Counted from the first letter of the stretch, positions 1-9,226 are shown. The stretch: DNA of 64,000 nt from Corynebacterium variabile (GCF_006539825.1 NZ_BJNT01000013.1:62001-126000), one strand, 5' to 3'. Notes: a model not told the origin generated them from the sequence alone. Numbers and translations are program-made.

Positions 1-802
1 AGATGGAGACCAGGGCCTTGAGCTTACTGTTCGCGGCGTCGATCTCGGAGATTGTCGCGGAGACCGAGGCGAACGGACCGGAGAGCACGGTGACGGACTC
101 GCCGACCTCGTAGTCGACCTCGACCTGGTTCGAGTTCGCGGTCGGTGCCATGGCCACACCGGTGGCGGAGACATCGACGCCGGACGCGGAATCGGCACCC
201 TCGGCGTCTGCCGGGACGGTGGCGGTCTCCGGCGGGAGCAGGAACTTGGCGACCTCGCGGATCTTCACCGGAGTCGGCTCACCGGCGTTGCCGACGAAGG
301 AGGTGACGCCCGGGGTGTCACGGATGACGGACCAGGACGGGTCGTCCAGCTCGACGCGGACCAGGACGTAGCCCGGCAGCAGCTTCTGCTTGACGATCTT
401 CTTCTTGCCGTCCTTGACCTGGGTGACCTCCTCGATCGGGACGACGACCTCGTGGATCTGCTGGTCCACACCGAGGGTCTGGGCACGCATCTCCAGGTTG
501 GTCTTCACCTTGTTCTCGTAACCCGAGTAGCACTGGATGATGTACCAGTTGCCCGGCAGCTTCTTCAGGGCGCGCATGAACTCGCGCAGGCGGGTCTTGT
601 AGGCCTCGAGGGCGGCGTCCTCGGCGGACACCGGGGCCTCCTCCCCCTCGGTCCCGTCGGCCTGGGCGGCCTGGGCGGCCTGGGCAGCCTCAGCAGCCTG
701 TGCCTGGAGGTCCGAGACGGACTGCTGGACATCCTCCTGGGCGGCGGCGGCCAGACCCTCGGCACTGAGCTTGTCGGCCCGGGGCTCGTTCTGATCACTC
801 AT
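1..802 (-). CDS. nusG: Transcription termination/antitermination factor NusG (3' end cut by window)
   Basis: NusG binds RNA polymerase and modulates pausing, Rho termination and coupling to translation. The frame opens with ATG at 802 (N-terminus [12 protein letters not shown]) and is open to the window edge; 267 codons are visible. The reading ends in LKALVSIFGR, the usual penultimate stretch of the KOW domain, so only about ten residues lie outside. As in other actinobacteria, a long acidic Ala/Gln/Glu-rich N-terminal extension (about residues 1-60) precedes the NGN domain, which includes [19 protein letters not shown]. It lies directly downstream of secE, the usual bacterial order, but an intrinsic-terminator-like hairpin separates the two genes. 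Confidence 0.95.
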   Translation of the reverse strand, partial: MSDQNEPRADKLSAEGLAAAAQEDVQQSVSDLQAQAAEAAQAAQAAQADGTEGEEAPVSAEDAALEAYKTRLREFMRALKKLPGNWYIIQCYSGYENKVKTNLEMRAQTLGVDQQIHEVVVPIEEVTQVKDGKKKIVKQKLLPGYVLVRVELDDPSWSVIRDTPGVTSFVGNAGEPTPVKIREVAKFLLPPETATVPADAEGADSASGVDVSATGVAMAPTANSNQVEVDYEVGESVTVLSGPFASVSATISEIDAANSKLKALVSI

Positions 803-869
803 CGGTGGATCCTTTCCAAGTCTGTGGCGGTGGTGGGGTGACACCCGGGCCGTTACCGGCCCCCGCATG

Positions 870-901
870 AAAAATCCGCCTCGCCGGTGGGGCGGAGGCG
901 G
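870..901 (-). terminator. Terminator-like hairpin between secE and nusG
   Basis: On the minus strand a CCGCCTC/GAGGCGG stem with a GC-rich loop is followed directly by ATTTTT, the layout of an intrinsic terminator. It lies after the secE stop and about 70 nt before nusG, so it may attenuate read-through between the two genes or end secE transcription. Confidence 0.6.
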
Positions 902-928
902 TCATGATCTGCTGCTAACTTACCACGG

Positions 929-1243
929 TCAGAAGCCGAAGATGAACTCCACACCTCCGTGCGCGAGGAAGTCCACGGAGGCGCAGAGGGCGACCATGAT
1001 CACCAGGAAGGCGATGGTGATGAGCGTGGAGGAGACCATCTCACGCCCGGTCGGCCAGATGACCTTCTTCATCTCGCGGCCGACGGAGCCGGCGTAGGCG
1101 ACGGGACCACGGGCAGGCTTGCGTCCATCGTCATCGGTGACGCGGGCGGACGCGACCTTGGCGGTGGCACCCTTCTCCGCGTTCTCGATCTGGCGCTTGC
1201 CGGACGGCCGCAGCCGGTCGTTCGTGGTGTTCTCGTCGCTCAC
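929..1243 (-). CDS. secE: Preprotein translocase subunit SecE
   Basis: SecE is the small clamp subunit of the SecYEG translocon in the cytoplasmic membrane. The 104-aa product has a charged N-terminal region (residues 1-50), the conserved amphipathic segment GREMKKVIWPTGREM (about 55-69) and one membrane span (about 73-92), which is the single-span actinobacterial form. The GTG start at 1243 follows a good ribosome site (GAAGGAG). It sits downstream of tRNA-Trp and upstream of nusG, the usual order in this group. Confidence 0.95.
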   Translation of the reverse strand: MSDENTTNDRLRPSGKRQIENAEKGATAKVASARVTDDDGRKPARGPVAYAGSVGREMKKVIWPTGREMVSSTLITIAFLVIMVALCASVDFLAHGGVEFIFGF

Positions 1244-1325
1244 TCGTGAAGCTCCTTCAACGTAGTAGTCCCCGGCCCAGGGTAACCGAATTTTGTTTTC
1301 GGCGCCCCCGGACCGGGGATCAGTG

Positions 1326-1398
<73 letters not shown>

Positions 1399-1520
1399 AA
1401 AAGGTGCAACCCACCGACGCTGCGGTGAGCACTCGGGAAGTGTAGCAGTTCCGTCGGAGCGTCCACAAATGGGGTGGATGACGGCGCGACACCTCCCCCG
1501 CGGAGTCCGAACGGAACAGC

Positions 1521-1557
1521 GGAAGGGCCCGGCACCGTCATGGTGCCGGACCCTTCC
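1521..1557 (-). terminator. Hairpin downstream of tRNA-Met
   Basis: Near-perfect GC-rich inverted repeat (GGAAGGG..CCGGCACC / GGTGCCGG..CCCTTCC, 4-nt loop) starting 4 nt past the encoded CCA of tRNA-Met. It probably ends the tRNA-Thr/tRNA-Met transcript before tRNA-Trp; the T-tract is weak. Confidence 0.55.
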
Positions 1558-1560
1558 CGG

Positions 1561-1637
1561 TGGTAGCGATGCGGAGGATCGAACTCCGGACCTCACGATT
1601 ATGAGTCGTGCGCTCTAACCATCTGAGCTACACCGCC
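1561..1637 (-). tRNA. metT: tRNA-Met (CAT), elongator type
   Basis: Minus-strand cloverleaf with D-arm TAGCTCAG, anticodon arm CACGA-CTCATAA-TCGTG (anticodon CAT), T-arm CGGAG-TTCGATC-CTCCG and an encoded CCA. The anticodon stem lacks the three consecutive G-C pairs of initiator tRNA, and the 1-72 position is a G-U pair, so this is read as elongator tRNA-Met. A tRNA-Ile with modified CAT is a less likely reading. Confidence 0.9.
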
Positions 1638-1666
1638 ACTGTCACTCGCGGTCATCGCAAAATGAC

Positions 1667-1742
1667 TGGAGCCCCCTGACAGAATCGAACTGTCGACCTT
1701 TTCCTTACCATGGAAACGCTCTGCCGACTGAGCTAAGGGGGC
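1667..1742 (-). tRNA. thrT: tRNA-Thr (GGT)
   Basis: Minus-strand cloverleaf. The acceptor stem GCCCCCT/AGGGGGC has an encoded CCA, the anticodon arm TTTCC-ATGGTAA-GGAAA gives anticodon GGT, and the T-arm is GACAG-TTCGATT-CTGTC. It is the first gene of the Thr-Met-Trp-secE-nusG series. Confidence 0.93.
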
Positions 1743-2010
1743 ACGCTCTGGGACTCCCGGCGCCTGCGCCGTTCGTCTGAAGCCTGAGATAGCATAACCA
1801 GTGACCCTGCACGGGGACAAATCCACAGGTCATGCCCTCATTTCACTCTGTTTCCACCACCGGGGAGGACGTCCCGTGCAGCTTTACGTCGCACCAGGCC
1901 GATCAGGCGGCCTCAGAACAGCCTCACGCGACGTGAACCTTCATGGACTGGCGGGTGCCGACCGGGACGGGGCTCTGACGCTCACGGCCGCCATGCCCCG
2001 CACACAGAGA

Positions 2011-2043
2011 AACCGCCTCCCGGACTCAGTCCGGAAGGCGGTT
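2011..2043 (-). terminator. Terminator hairpin downstream of tRNA-Tyr
   Basis: Inverted repeat AACCGCCT..CCGGACT / AGTCCGG..AGGCGGTT beginning about 20 nt after the tRNA-Tyr 3' end on the minus strand. The rest of 1743-2010 shows no supported gene. Confidence 0.6.
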
Positions 2044-2063
2044 CATCCTGGTGTCTCAACCAG

Positions 2064-2145
2064 TGCCAGGTAAAGGATTCGAACCTTTGAAGGCAATGCC
2101 GGCGGATTTACAGTCCGCTCCCTTTGGCCGCTCGGGCAACCTGGC
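2064..2145 (-). tRNA. tyrT: tRNA-Tyr (GTA)
   Basis: Class II tRNA on the minus strand with acceptor stem GCCAGGT/ACCTGGC, anticodon arm GCGGA-CTGTAAA-TCCGC (anticodon GTA), a long variable arm (CCGGCATTGCC region) and T-arm AAAGG-TTCGAAT-CCTTT. No CCA is encoded. Confidence 0.93.
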
Positions 2146-2247
2146 AAGCACTTGTTGGTGCGCCGGATACGTTACTACGAACCCTGTAGTCCAGCGCAAC
2201 TCAGCAGGTCAGACAGCATAAATCACGTTGATCGACACGCAGTCGGA

Positions 2248-3264
2248 TCAGCCCAGTCGCGCGAGCGAGTAGTTCATCAGCCGGCGCAGCGCGGTCGTCA
2301 CCGGATTCTCCGGTAGCAGAGCCAGTTCCGCCTCGCCGAGATCCCGGTAGCGTTCGACATCCGCCAGGGACCGCTCCCGGCCGTCGGAGGCACGGATGAG
2401 GGTCAGAGCCTCATCCACGAGCGCGTCGTCGGTCACCGGGCCCGTGAGGATCTCCCGCAGCCGCTCCCCGCCCGGGGTCTGCTCACGCATCGCGTAGAGC
2501 ACCGGCAGGGTGAACACGCCCTCGCGCAGATCGGTCCCCGGGGTCTTGCCGGACTCCTCCGGATCGGACCACACGTCGATGATGTCGTCGACGATCTGGA
2601 AGACCTGGCCGAGGTGGCGTCCGAAACGGAAAAGAGCATCGCGCTGCTCCACCGGCGCACCACCGTGCATCGAACCGAGGAAGCCGGCGGAGGCGATGAG
2701 CACACCGGTCTTCTCCTGGATGACGGTCATGTAGTGGTCCACCGGGTCCTCCCCCTCGGGGCAGCCCACGGTCTCACGCATCTGGCCGGTGACCAGCTCA
2801 CCGAAGGTCTCGGCGAAGTGGCGCACGGTCTCCGGACCCAGGTCGGCCATGATGGAGGAGGCGACGGCGAAGATGAAGTCCCCGGCGAGGATGGCGACGG
2901 AATTGTCCCACCGGGCGTTCGCGCTCTCGGAACCGCGGCGACGGTCGGCCTCGTCCATCACATCGTCGTGGTAGAGCGTCGCCAGGTGGGTCAGCTCGAC
3001 GACCACCGCGGCATTCACCACGGTCTGCGCGGCGGTCTCCGGGGTCGATCCGTAGCGGGACGCCAGCAGGGCGAACATCGGGCGGAAGCGCTTCCCGCCG
3101 GCCAGCGCCAGGTGCTGCACCTTGTCCGTGAGGAAACTCTCCCCGGTCGACAGGGAATCCTGCAGGGTCGACTCCACCCGGGTCATTCCCTCGGCGATGA
3201 AATCATTGAGGGCGGCGTCCCCCAGGTCCAACCCCATCTGTTCACCGGAGTTAGTGCGTGCCAT
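2248..3264 (-). CDS. ispB: Long-chain (E)-polyprenyl diphosphate synthase
   Basis: Adds isopentenyl diphosphate units to an allylic primer to make the long isoprenoid tail that MenA later attaches to the menaquinone ring. The 338-aa protein has both aspartate-rich motifs of trans-prenyltransferases: the first in LYHDDVMDEADRRRG and the second in QIVDDIIDVWSDPEESGK, plus GGKRFRP near the N-terminus. Start chosen at ATG 3264 (MARTNSGEQ); a GTG 36 nt upstream (3300) is also in frame. Neighbours are a reductase gene (divergent) and menG, fitting quinone synthesis. Chain length cannot be read with certainty; octa- or nonaprenyl is expected for this family in corynebacteria. Confidence 0.9.
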   Translation of the reverse strand: MARTNSGEQMGLDLGDAALNDFIAEGMTRVESTLQDSLSTGESFLTDKVQHLALAGGKRFRPMFALLASRYGSTPETAAQTVVNAAVVVELTHLATLYHDDVMDEADRRRGSESANARWDNSVAILAGDFIFAVASSIMADLGPETVRHFAETFGELVTGQMRETVGCPEGEDPVDHYMTVIQEKTGVLIASAGFLGSMHGGAPVEQRDALFRFGRHLGQVFQIVDDIIDVWSDPEESGKTPGTDLREGVFTLPVLYAMREQTPGGERLREILTGPVTDDALVDEALTLIRASDGRERSLADVERYRDLGEAELALLPENPVTTALRRLMNYSLARLG

Positions 3265-3433
3265 GAATTTCGTAGCCTCTGTCCGTCGTCCGTCAGTCAC
3301 CGTGTCGCCTGTGCAAGGTCATCGCGTGTTTCACGCATGGTCGGGCACAGTCGCGCACTGACGACCAACCATATCCCAGCAACGGCCGTGGTTCCTATAC
3401 CGCCGCCCCGCTCCCGTGCCACAATGTCCCCTT

Positions 3434-4801
3434 GTGAACACCTCCGAGCCTTCCGGCGAGCTCCCGACCGACTGCCCCCTCCTCGTCATCGGAGGCGGCC
3501 CCGCCGGAGCCGCGACAGCAGCCACGGCCGCCCTGGCCGGGATGGACGTCACGGTCGTCGACATGCAGGATTTCCCCCGTGACAAGACCTGCGGCGACGG
3601 GCTCACCCCGCGTGCCGTCCACGCTCTGACCCGACTCTGGGGCGGGGACCCGGCGGCGACGTCCCCCCGCACCGGCACCACCGGCGTCCTTGCCGGGCGC
3701 CCCTCGATCCGCGGCCTCGCCCTCCACGGGTTCGGCGGCTCCGTGACGACCCCCTGGCCTGACCTGCCGGCCTTCCCGCCGCGGGGGTCGGCGGTCCCCC
3801 GCACACAGTTGGACGCTGCGCTGCTCGACTTCGCGGCGGACGCCGGCGCCCGCGTCGTCACCGGGTGGAAGGCCGTGGACGTGACACTGACCGGGGCGTC
3901 CACCGCAGGCGTCGTGGAGTCCGTCACCTTCCGGCGGGGACGCGAGGAGCGCACCGTCCGCTGCGGCACCCTCGTGCTGGCTGAGGGGGTGCGCAGCGGG
4001 ATCGCCCGGAAGCTCGGGGTGCAGTGGCTGCGCGGCATGGTGCACGGGATCGCCGCCCGCTCCTACTGCCCCACCCCGCGCGGCGATGACCCGTGGATCC
4101 ACTCACACCTCGAGCTGCGGGACGCTGAGGGCACCGCACAGCCGGGCTACGGCTGGATATTCCCCCTCGGGGACGCCACGGGCGGGAGCGACGCTAAGGG
4201 AGTGAACCTGGGGTGCGGCGCCCTGTCCACGTCGAAGCGTCCCGCGAAGGTCAACGTGAAGAAGCTCCTCACCCACTACGCCGACCAGGTGCGTGGCGAG
4301 TGGGAACTCGGCGAGCCGGAGGACATCGCCTCGGCGCTGCTGCCGATGGGTGGTGCGGTGACCCGCGTCGCCGGAGTGAACTGGGCCGCCGTCGGAGACA
4401 CCGCCGCGCTCGTCAACCCGCTCAACGGTGAGGGCATCGACTACGCCCTCGAATCCGCCCAGGATCTCGTGGAGTACCTGCCGGACGCCGCCCGTACCCC
4501 CCGCGGGTTGGCCGACATCTGGCCTACCCACCTGCGCGGACGCTACGGGGACGCCTTCTCGCTCGCCCGACGCGCCGCGACCCTGCTGACGATGCCGGGG
4601 CTGTTGTCCGCGGTCGGTCCGCTGGGGTTCCGTGGCCCCCTGGCCCCGCGGCTGATGGGTGCGGCCACCCGGCTGATGGGCAACCTCGTCACCCCGGAGG
4701 ACCGGGATCTCACGGCGCGGGCATGGCTGACCGCCGGGAAACTCTCGGTCGGTCACGACCGGTTCCGGCACCCGGAGTCCCGCCCCCTGTTCGGCGCCTG
4801 A
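3434..4801 (+). CDS. Geranylgeranyl-reductase-family FAD-dependent oxidoreductase (MenJ-like)
   Basis: 455-aa flavoprotein of the geranylgeranyl reductase/digeranylglycerophospholipid reductase family. An N-terminal Rossmann FAD motif (VIGGGPAGAATAATAALAG) is followed by CGDGLTPRA and later by the FAD-binding GDTAALVNPLNGEGIDYAL. In mycobacteria a relative, MenJ, saturates one isoprene unit of the menaquinone side chain, and position beside ispB and menG supports the same role here (inference). GTG 3434 is preferred because a CACAAT -10-like box ends 8 nt upstream (leaderless style); another GTG lies at 3416. Its stop abuts the menG stop on the opposite strand with no gap. Confidence 0.85.
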   Translation: MNTSEPSGELPTDCPLLVIGGGPAGAATAATAALAGMDVTVVDMQDFPRDKTCGDGLTPRAVHALTRLWGGDPAATSPRTGTTGVLAGRPSIRGLALHGFGGSVTTPWPDLPAFPPRGSAVPRTQLDAALLDFAADAGARVVTGWKAVDVTLTGASTAGVVESVTFRRGREERTVRCGTLVLAEGVRSGIARKLGVQWLRGMVHGIAARSYCPTPRGDDPWIHSHLELRDAEGTAQPGYGWIFPLGDATGGSDAKGVNLGCGALSTSKRPAKVNVKKLLTHYADQVRGEWELGEPEDIASALLPMGGAVTRVAGVNWAAVGDTAALVNPLNGEGIDYALESAQDLVEYLPDAARTPRGLADIWPTHLRGRYGDAFSLARRAATLLTMPGLLSAVGPLGFRGPLAPRLMGAATRLMGNLVTPEDRDLTARAWLTAGKLSVGHDRFRHPESRPLFGA

Positions 4802-5497
4802 TCAGGCGTCCAGCGGCTTCGTCGCGCTGTGCAGCGCGGTGATGCCGAAGGTGAGGTTCTGCCAGCCGCAGCCCTCCCAGCCGTTGTCGTTGACGATGGT
4901 CGCCAGCTCCTCCTGCTCCGGCCAGGCGCGGATGGATTCGGCGAGGTAGACGTAGGCCTCCGCATTGGAGGACACGGCCTTCGCCACCGCCGGGAGCGCC
5001 CGCATGAGGTACTCCTTGTAGACCGTGGAGAACACCGGGACGACCGGGGTGGAGAACTCACAGACGGTGAGCTTCCCGCCGGGCTTGGTGACCCGGGCCA
5101 TCTCCCGCAGGCCGGCGGCGGGGTCGACGATATTGCGCAGGCCGAAGCTGATGGTGACGGCATCGAAGGTGTTGTCGGCGAAGGGCAGGTTCATGCCGTC
5201 GCCGCAGACCTTCAGCACGTCCCGGTCGCGGCCGGCGGCGAGCATGCCCTGGGAGAAGTCACAGGCCACGCACCAGGCGCCGGACTCGGCGAGCTCGACC
5301 GTGGAGACCGCGGTTCCGGCGGCGAGGTCGAGGACCTTGTCACCGGGGCCGAGGCCGAGGCGCCGACGGGTGCGCTTCCGCCACAACCGGTCCTGCCCGA
5401 AGGACAGGACGGTGTTGGTGAGGTCATAGTTCTTACCGACGGCGTCGAACATCGAGGCGACGTCGTGCGGATCCTTCTCCAGGCTGGCTCGCGACAT
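4802..5497 (-). CDS. menG: Demethylmenaquinone methyltransferase
   Basis: SAM-dependent C-methylation of demethylmenaquinone, the last step of menaquinone synthesis. The 231-aa UbiE/MenG protein shows [16 protein letters not shown] near the N-terminus, the SAM-binding segment [16 protein letters not shown], and [26 protein letters not shown] typical of the family. ATG 5497 is preceded by TAGAGT with an 8-nt spacer, so the mRNA is probably leaderless. Confidence 0.94.
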   Translation of the reverse strand: MSRASLEKDPHDVASMFDAVGKNYDLTNTVLSFGQDRLWRKRTRRRLGLGPGDKVLDLAAGTAVSTVELAESGAWCVACDFSQGMLAAGRDRDVLKVCGDGMNLPFADNTFDAVTISFGLRNIVDPAAGLREMARVTKPGGKLTVCEFSTPVVPVFSTVYKEYLMRALPAVAKAVSSNAEAYVYLAESIRAWPEQEELATIVNDNGWEGCGWQNLTFGITALHSATKPLDA

Positions 5498-5518
5498 GTC
5501 AGACCACTCTAGTGGCTG

Positions 5519-6676
5519 TCACCCGCCGAGCACGCCCCGGTACACCTCCACCAGTTCACCGCACAGTGCGGGCCAGGTCCGGTGCAGCACCCCGGCCCGC
5601 GCGGCGTCCGCCATCCGGTCGTGGTCGGGCCCTGAGAGGCGGGCCACGGCATCCGGCAGATCCTGCTCGAAGGACGCCACGTCCAGCAGTTCACCGTTCA
5701 CCCCCGGGTCGACGAGGTCCAGCGGTCCGCCGGCCGCGGGACCGACGGTGGGGACCCCGGAGGCGAGGGCCTCCTGGATGCCCTGACAGAAGGTCTCGAA
5801 CTCTCCGGGGTGAACGAAGACGTCGAGGCTGGCGTACGCCTCGGCGAGGCCGGTACCGCGGAGTTCACCGGTGAACACCGCGTCCGGCAGGAGGTCCTCC
5901 AGGGCGTGCCGTTCGGGGCCGTCGCCGACGATGACCAGGCGGATCGTGGGGTCGACGGCCAGGACGCGCAGCCGCTGGACGTTCTTCTCACTGGCGAGGC
6001 GTCCGACATAGCCGACGAGCGTGCGGGTGCCCGAGGGGTCCCAGCGCCGACGCAGGTCATTGCTGCGCCGGTCGGGGTGGAACAGGTCGGCGTCCACCCC
6101 GCGGGCCCACCGACGGACGCGGCGGACGCCGTGGTCGGTGAGCATCGCGGCTGTCGCCGAGGACGGGGCGAGAGTGACCGCGGCGTGGTTGTGGATCCGG
6201 CGGACGACCTCCCACGCGCCGGCCCGCAGTGCCGGGCGGATGAACCCCAGGTCGTACTGGTCGACATAGCCGGGGACGTCGGTCTGGTAGACCGCCACGG
6301 TCGGGATGCGCAGTGCCGCGGCCGCGACTGCTCCCCCGGCGCCGAGCACGAAGGGGCTGGCCAGGTGGATCACATCCGGGCGGAACCGGCGCAGTGCGGT
6401 GGCCAGGGCCGGGGAGGGCACGCCGATCGACAGTGACGGAATGCGGGGCAGATACAGTGCCGGGACACGGACCACGGGGAAGCCCTCGTAGTGCGTCACC
6501 GGTTCCCGCCCTTCCCGCCGGTCCCGACGGGCGACGCCGGGGGCGATGACGAACGCTTCGTGGCCGGAGCGGCGGAGATGCTCGAGGATCCGCAGGACCG
6601 AGTTCACGACTCCGTTGACCTGGGGAAGGAAGCTCTCGGCGACGACGGCGACGCGCAGCGTACCGGGGCCGGTCAT
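5519..6676 (-). CDS. mgtA: GDP-mannose-dependent alpha-mannosyltransferase (GT4)
   Basis: 385-aa GT-B glycosyltransferase, matching the mgtA locus of corynebacteria, where the enzyme mannosylates glucuronosyl diacylglycerol in glycolipid synthesis. Visible features are the N-terminal VAESFLPQVNGVVNSVLR, the sugar-nucleotide region VGYVGRLASEKNVQRL and the C-terminal HPGEFETFCQGIQEALASGVP with the EX7E pattern of GT4 enzymes. ATG 6676 overlaps the TGA of the upstream gene (ATGA), indicating translational coupling with the DUF3592 and menD genes. The exact acceptor lipid is inferred from synteny. Confidence 0.85.
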   Translation of the reverse strand: MTGPGTLRVAVVAESFLPQVNGVVNSVLRILEHLRRSGHEAFVIAPGVARRDRREGREPVTHYEGFPVVRVPALYLPRIPSLSIGVPSPALATALRRFRPDVIHLASPFVLGAGGAVAAAALRIPTVAVYQTDVPGYVDQYDLGFIRPALRAGAWEVVRRIHNHAAVTLAPSSATAAMLTDHGVRRVRRWARGVDADLFHPDRRSNDLRRRWDPSGTRTLVGYVGRLASEKNVQRLRVLAVDPTIRLVIVGDGPERHALEDLLPDAVFTGELRGTGLAEAYASLDVFVHPGEFETFCQGIQEALASGVPTVGPAAGGPLDLVDPGVNGELLDVASFEQDLPDAVARLSGPDHDRMADAARAGVLHRTWPALCGELVEVYRGVLGG

Positions 6677-7185
6677 CGCCGGAACCACCAGCGCACCGCA
6701 CCCGCGAGCAGCGCGGCGATGACCGAACAGACCGCCCAGGAGGAGATCGCCGGGAGGAAGGCGAGGGTCCAGGCGCGGCCAGCGACCTTCACATTATCCG
6801 GGTCGTCGCGCTGGTACTCGACCTTCACCCGGTCACCGACCTCGAGACCGCCCGGGTACTTCAGCCCCGTGCCCGGGGAGTGGTAGCGGCCCTGGTCGTC
6901 GGGGAAACGCACGAGGGTCTTCGACCCGGTCGACAGGACCTCCGCGGTGGCGCTGCCACGGTCATGGCTGATACGCCAGTCACTGATCGCCGCCGTGACG
7001 ACGAGGGATCCGCAGACGACGCAGGCGAGCAGGTAGACGGCCAGGAGCACCTGGACCAGTCGCCGGCGCACCGTGGCGCGGGGTGGACGCGGCAGGTCCA
7101 GCATGTTGGCGACCGGGTGACGCCACCTGTTGCGACGTCGCCCCCCGGCCGGTTCTGCCGTGTTCACCTGCGCGTCGTCAGTCAC
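6673..7185 (-). CDS. DUF3592-type two-span membrane protein
   Basis: 170-aa protein of unknown function. Two membrane spans (about residues 42-62 and 137-158) flank an extracytoplasmic segment with ATAEVLSTGSKTLVRFPDDQGR and VGDRVKVEYQRDDPDNVKVAGR, the pattern of DUF3592/PF12158 proteins. The GTG start at 7185 overlaps the menD stop (GTGACTGA) and its own stop overlaps mgtA, so menD, this gene and mgtA form a tightly packed operon. Neighbouring corynebacterial genomes usually carry such a gene here; its role in the envelope is unknown. Confidence 0.8.
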   Translation of the reverse strand: MTDDAQVNTAEPAGGRRRNRWRHPVANMLDLPRPPRATVRRRLVQVLLAVYLLACVVCGSLVVTAAISDWRISHDRGSATAEVLSTGSKTLVRFPDDQGRYHSPGTGLKYPGGLEVGDRVKVEYQRDDPDNVKVAGRAWTLAFLPAISSWAVCSVIAALLAGAVRWWFRR

Positions 7186-9157
7186 GGCGTCCACCGGTGG
7201 CCAGCGTCGTCTGCTCCCGCAGTGCGGCGTGCAGGGCGGCACGCGGTGCCCGCTGGACCGCGGCCTCGATGACGAGCAGGCCGTCGGTGTACCCCTCGGC
7301 ATGCTCGTCGAGGGCTGCGATGAGTTCCTGCAGGTCATCGACCCGTCGGTGCGCGACACCATGTCCCTCGCACAGTGCCCCCAGGTCGACTCCGGTGGGG
7401 GTGCCGAAGACGCGGTCGAAGGCGTCCGCCCCGTCGTCGAAGGTGCGCAGCCCCCGGTTGCCGGCCTCGAGGGTCTCGAAGATCGCGCCACCGTCGTCGT
7501 TGGAGACCACGACCACGAGGTTGTCGGGGCGCGGCTCCCCGGGGCCGACGGTGAAACCGTTCATGTCGTGCAGCACGGTGAGATCACCCATCAGCGCGAC
7601 GGTGCGCGGGGCACGGACCAGCTCCGGGTGCTCACTGGCGTGGGCCAGGGCCACGCCGACGGCGGTGGAGACGGTGCCGTCGATGCCGGCGGCACCGCGG
7701 TTGGAGACCGCCCACACACCCTCGAAGGGCAGCCCGGCGAGCGAGGCGTCGCGGACGGCGGAGGACGCGCCGAGGACCAGGGCGTCCCCGTCCCGCAGGG
7801 CGTCGGTGACTGCGGCGGCGACGTGCAGACCGGTGAAGTCCTCGCCCGCGAGCAGGTCCTGCATCACGTCGACGGCGACCCCGCTGGCGGCCTCACAGAC
7901 CGTGAGCCAGCCGGCGGGGTGCTCACCGGTGAGGGCGACGCCGCGTCCCCACTCGCGGACCGTGTGCGCCAGGTCGGGGATGACTTCCCGGTCGGTCAGC
8001 GCGACCACACGGACCTGCGGGTCGGCGAGCAGGCGGGAGACACTGCGGTGCAGGGTGGGGCGTCCGACGAGCACGATCTGCTCGGGACGCAGCTGCACGG
8101 TCTGTGCTGCTGCCGCCGCTGCACTGTCTTCGGAGACGGTGCCGCTGAACAGGCCGGCAGCCGCCGGGTGCACCGGAGTGCCCGGGGACGGCGCCGTCGG
8201 CTCGGCGATGGCGGGGACGTCAGCGAGCGTGTCGAGGATACGGGTGGCCCAGGTGCGGTCGCGGACATCGCCGACGATGACCAGGGTGCGCTTCGACAGG
8301 TCGACCGTGACGACCGGGGACTCCGGGAGCACGGCCCTCACCGGGGCGGCACTGCGGGGCAGGGCGTTGACGGGCCGGGCGGCACCTCGCCAGGGGGTGT
8401 CGGTGTTCTCTGCACTGCCGGTGAGTTCCTCGACGGCGATCCGCGCGGCCAGCGACACATCGGCGGTCGACCCCGGTACCAGCGGCTCGACGAAGTGCAC
8501 GTTGAGCTGCACTCCCCCGGCGCGCACGCCCCCGCCGAACAGGTCGAGTGCCGAGGTGACGACGCGGTCGACGACCGTGCGGACCTCCCGGTGGTCGGGC
8601 CGGTCGTGCAGTGCGGCGGCGAGACTCACGGAGTCGACAGCGTGCGCTCCGAAGATGCCCGACTGCGCGATGGTCTGGTTCGCGCCGGTGCCCTGGTAGC
8701 TGACCGGGCGGTCCGCGGAGAGGATGAGCAGCGGGACGCCGGACGCGGTGGCCTCCACCATCGCCGGCAGACAGTTCGCCACGGCGGTTCCCGAGGTCAT
8801 GAGGACCGGGACCGGGCGACCACTGCGTCGGGCCATACCCAGTGCCAGGAAGGACGCCGAGCGCTCGTCGGTCCTGACGTGCAGGCGCAGCCGGTGGGTG
8901 CGGTCGGCCTCGGCGAGTGCCAGGGCCAGCGCCGCAGAGCGGGACCCGGGGCAGACGACAGCCTCACGGACCCCGGCGCGCACCAGCTCGTCGACGATCA
9001 CGGCCGCGACAACAGTCGCCGGGGTGATGGTGCGGTCTCCGGCGGTGGCGGGGGCTGCGTCGTGCTCGATGTCGTGCTCGATGTCGTGCTCGCTATCGTG
9101 CTCGATGTCGTGCTCGCTATCGTGCTCGGGGTCGTGCTCAGGGCGTTCGTCAGTCAC
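7178..9157 (-). CDS. menD: 2-succinyl-5-enolpyruvyl-6-hydroxy-3-cyclohexene-1-carboxylate synthase
   Basis: ThDP-dependent enzyme joining 2-oxoglutarate to isochorismate, the first committed step of menaquinone synthesis. The 659-aa protein carries VCPGSRSAALALALAEA, the catalytic-Glu region VRTDERSASF, and the ThDP/Mg site beginning GDLTVLHDMNGF and running to VSNDDGGAIF. GTG 9157 follows a TAGCGT box with a 7-nt spacer, so it is probably leaderless. Unusually, residues 4-35 consist of seven tandem E-H-D-x tetrapeptides encoded by a 12-bp DNA repeat; the conserved domain only begins near residue 43. It heads an operon with the DUF3592 gene and mgtA. Confidence 0.95.
   Translation of the reverse strand: MTDERPEHDPEHDSEHDIEHDSEHDIEHDIEHDAAPATAGDRTITPATVVAAVIVDELVRAGVREAVVCPGSRSAALALALAEADRTHRLRLHVRTDERSASFLALGMARRSGRPVPVLMTSGTAVANCLPAMVEATASGVPLLILSADRPVSYQGTGANQTIAQSGIFGAHAVDSVSLAAALHDRPDHREVRTVVDRVVTSALDLFGGGVRAGGVQLNVHFVEPLVPGSTADVSLAARIAVEELTGSAENTDTPWRGAARPVNALPRSAAPVRAVLPESPVVTVDLSKRTLVIVGDVRDRTWATRILDTLADVPAIAEPTAPSPGTPVHPAAAGLFSGTVSEDSAAAAAAQTVQLRPEQIVLVGRPTLHRSVSRLLADPQVRVVALTDREVIPDLAHTVREWGRGVALTGEHPAGWLTVCEAASGVAVDVMQDLLAGEDFTGLHVAAAVTDALRDGDALVLGASSAVRDASLAGLPFEGVWAVSNRGAAGIDGTVSTAVGVALAHASEHPELVRAPRTVALMGDLTVLHDMNGFTVGPGEPRPDNLVVVVSNDDGGAIFETLEAGNRGLRTFDDGADAFDRVFGTPTGVDLGALCEGHGVAHRRVDDLQELIAALDEHAEGYTDGLLVIEAAVQRAPRAALHAALREQTTLATGGRRD
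9061..9144 (-). repeat. 12-bp tandem repeat, seven units, inside menD
   Basis: Seven units of the form CGTGCTCGATGT (variants at the last four bases) read in frame as EHD followed by P, S or I. The stretch lies between the start codon and the first conserved block of MenD and is expected to vary in copy number among strains. Confidence 0.9.
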
Positions 9158-9226
9158 ACCCCTGACGCTACCCGCCGTCACCCCCTGACCGGGCATTCAG
9201 CCGACCCTGACCCGCAGCACTTCCCG

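Noticed and set aside
1743..2010. Plus-strand 90-codon open frame between tRNA-Thr and tRNA-Tyr
   Set aside because: It runs into the tRNA terminator hairpin and the tRNA-Tyr region, has no ribosome site and no homology I recognise.
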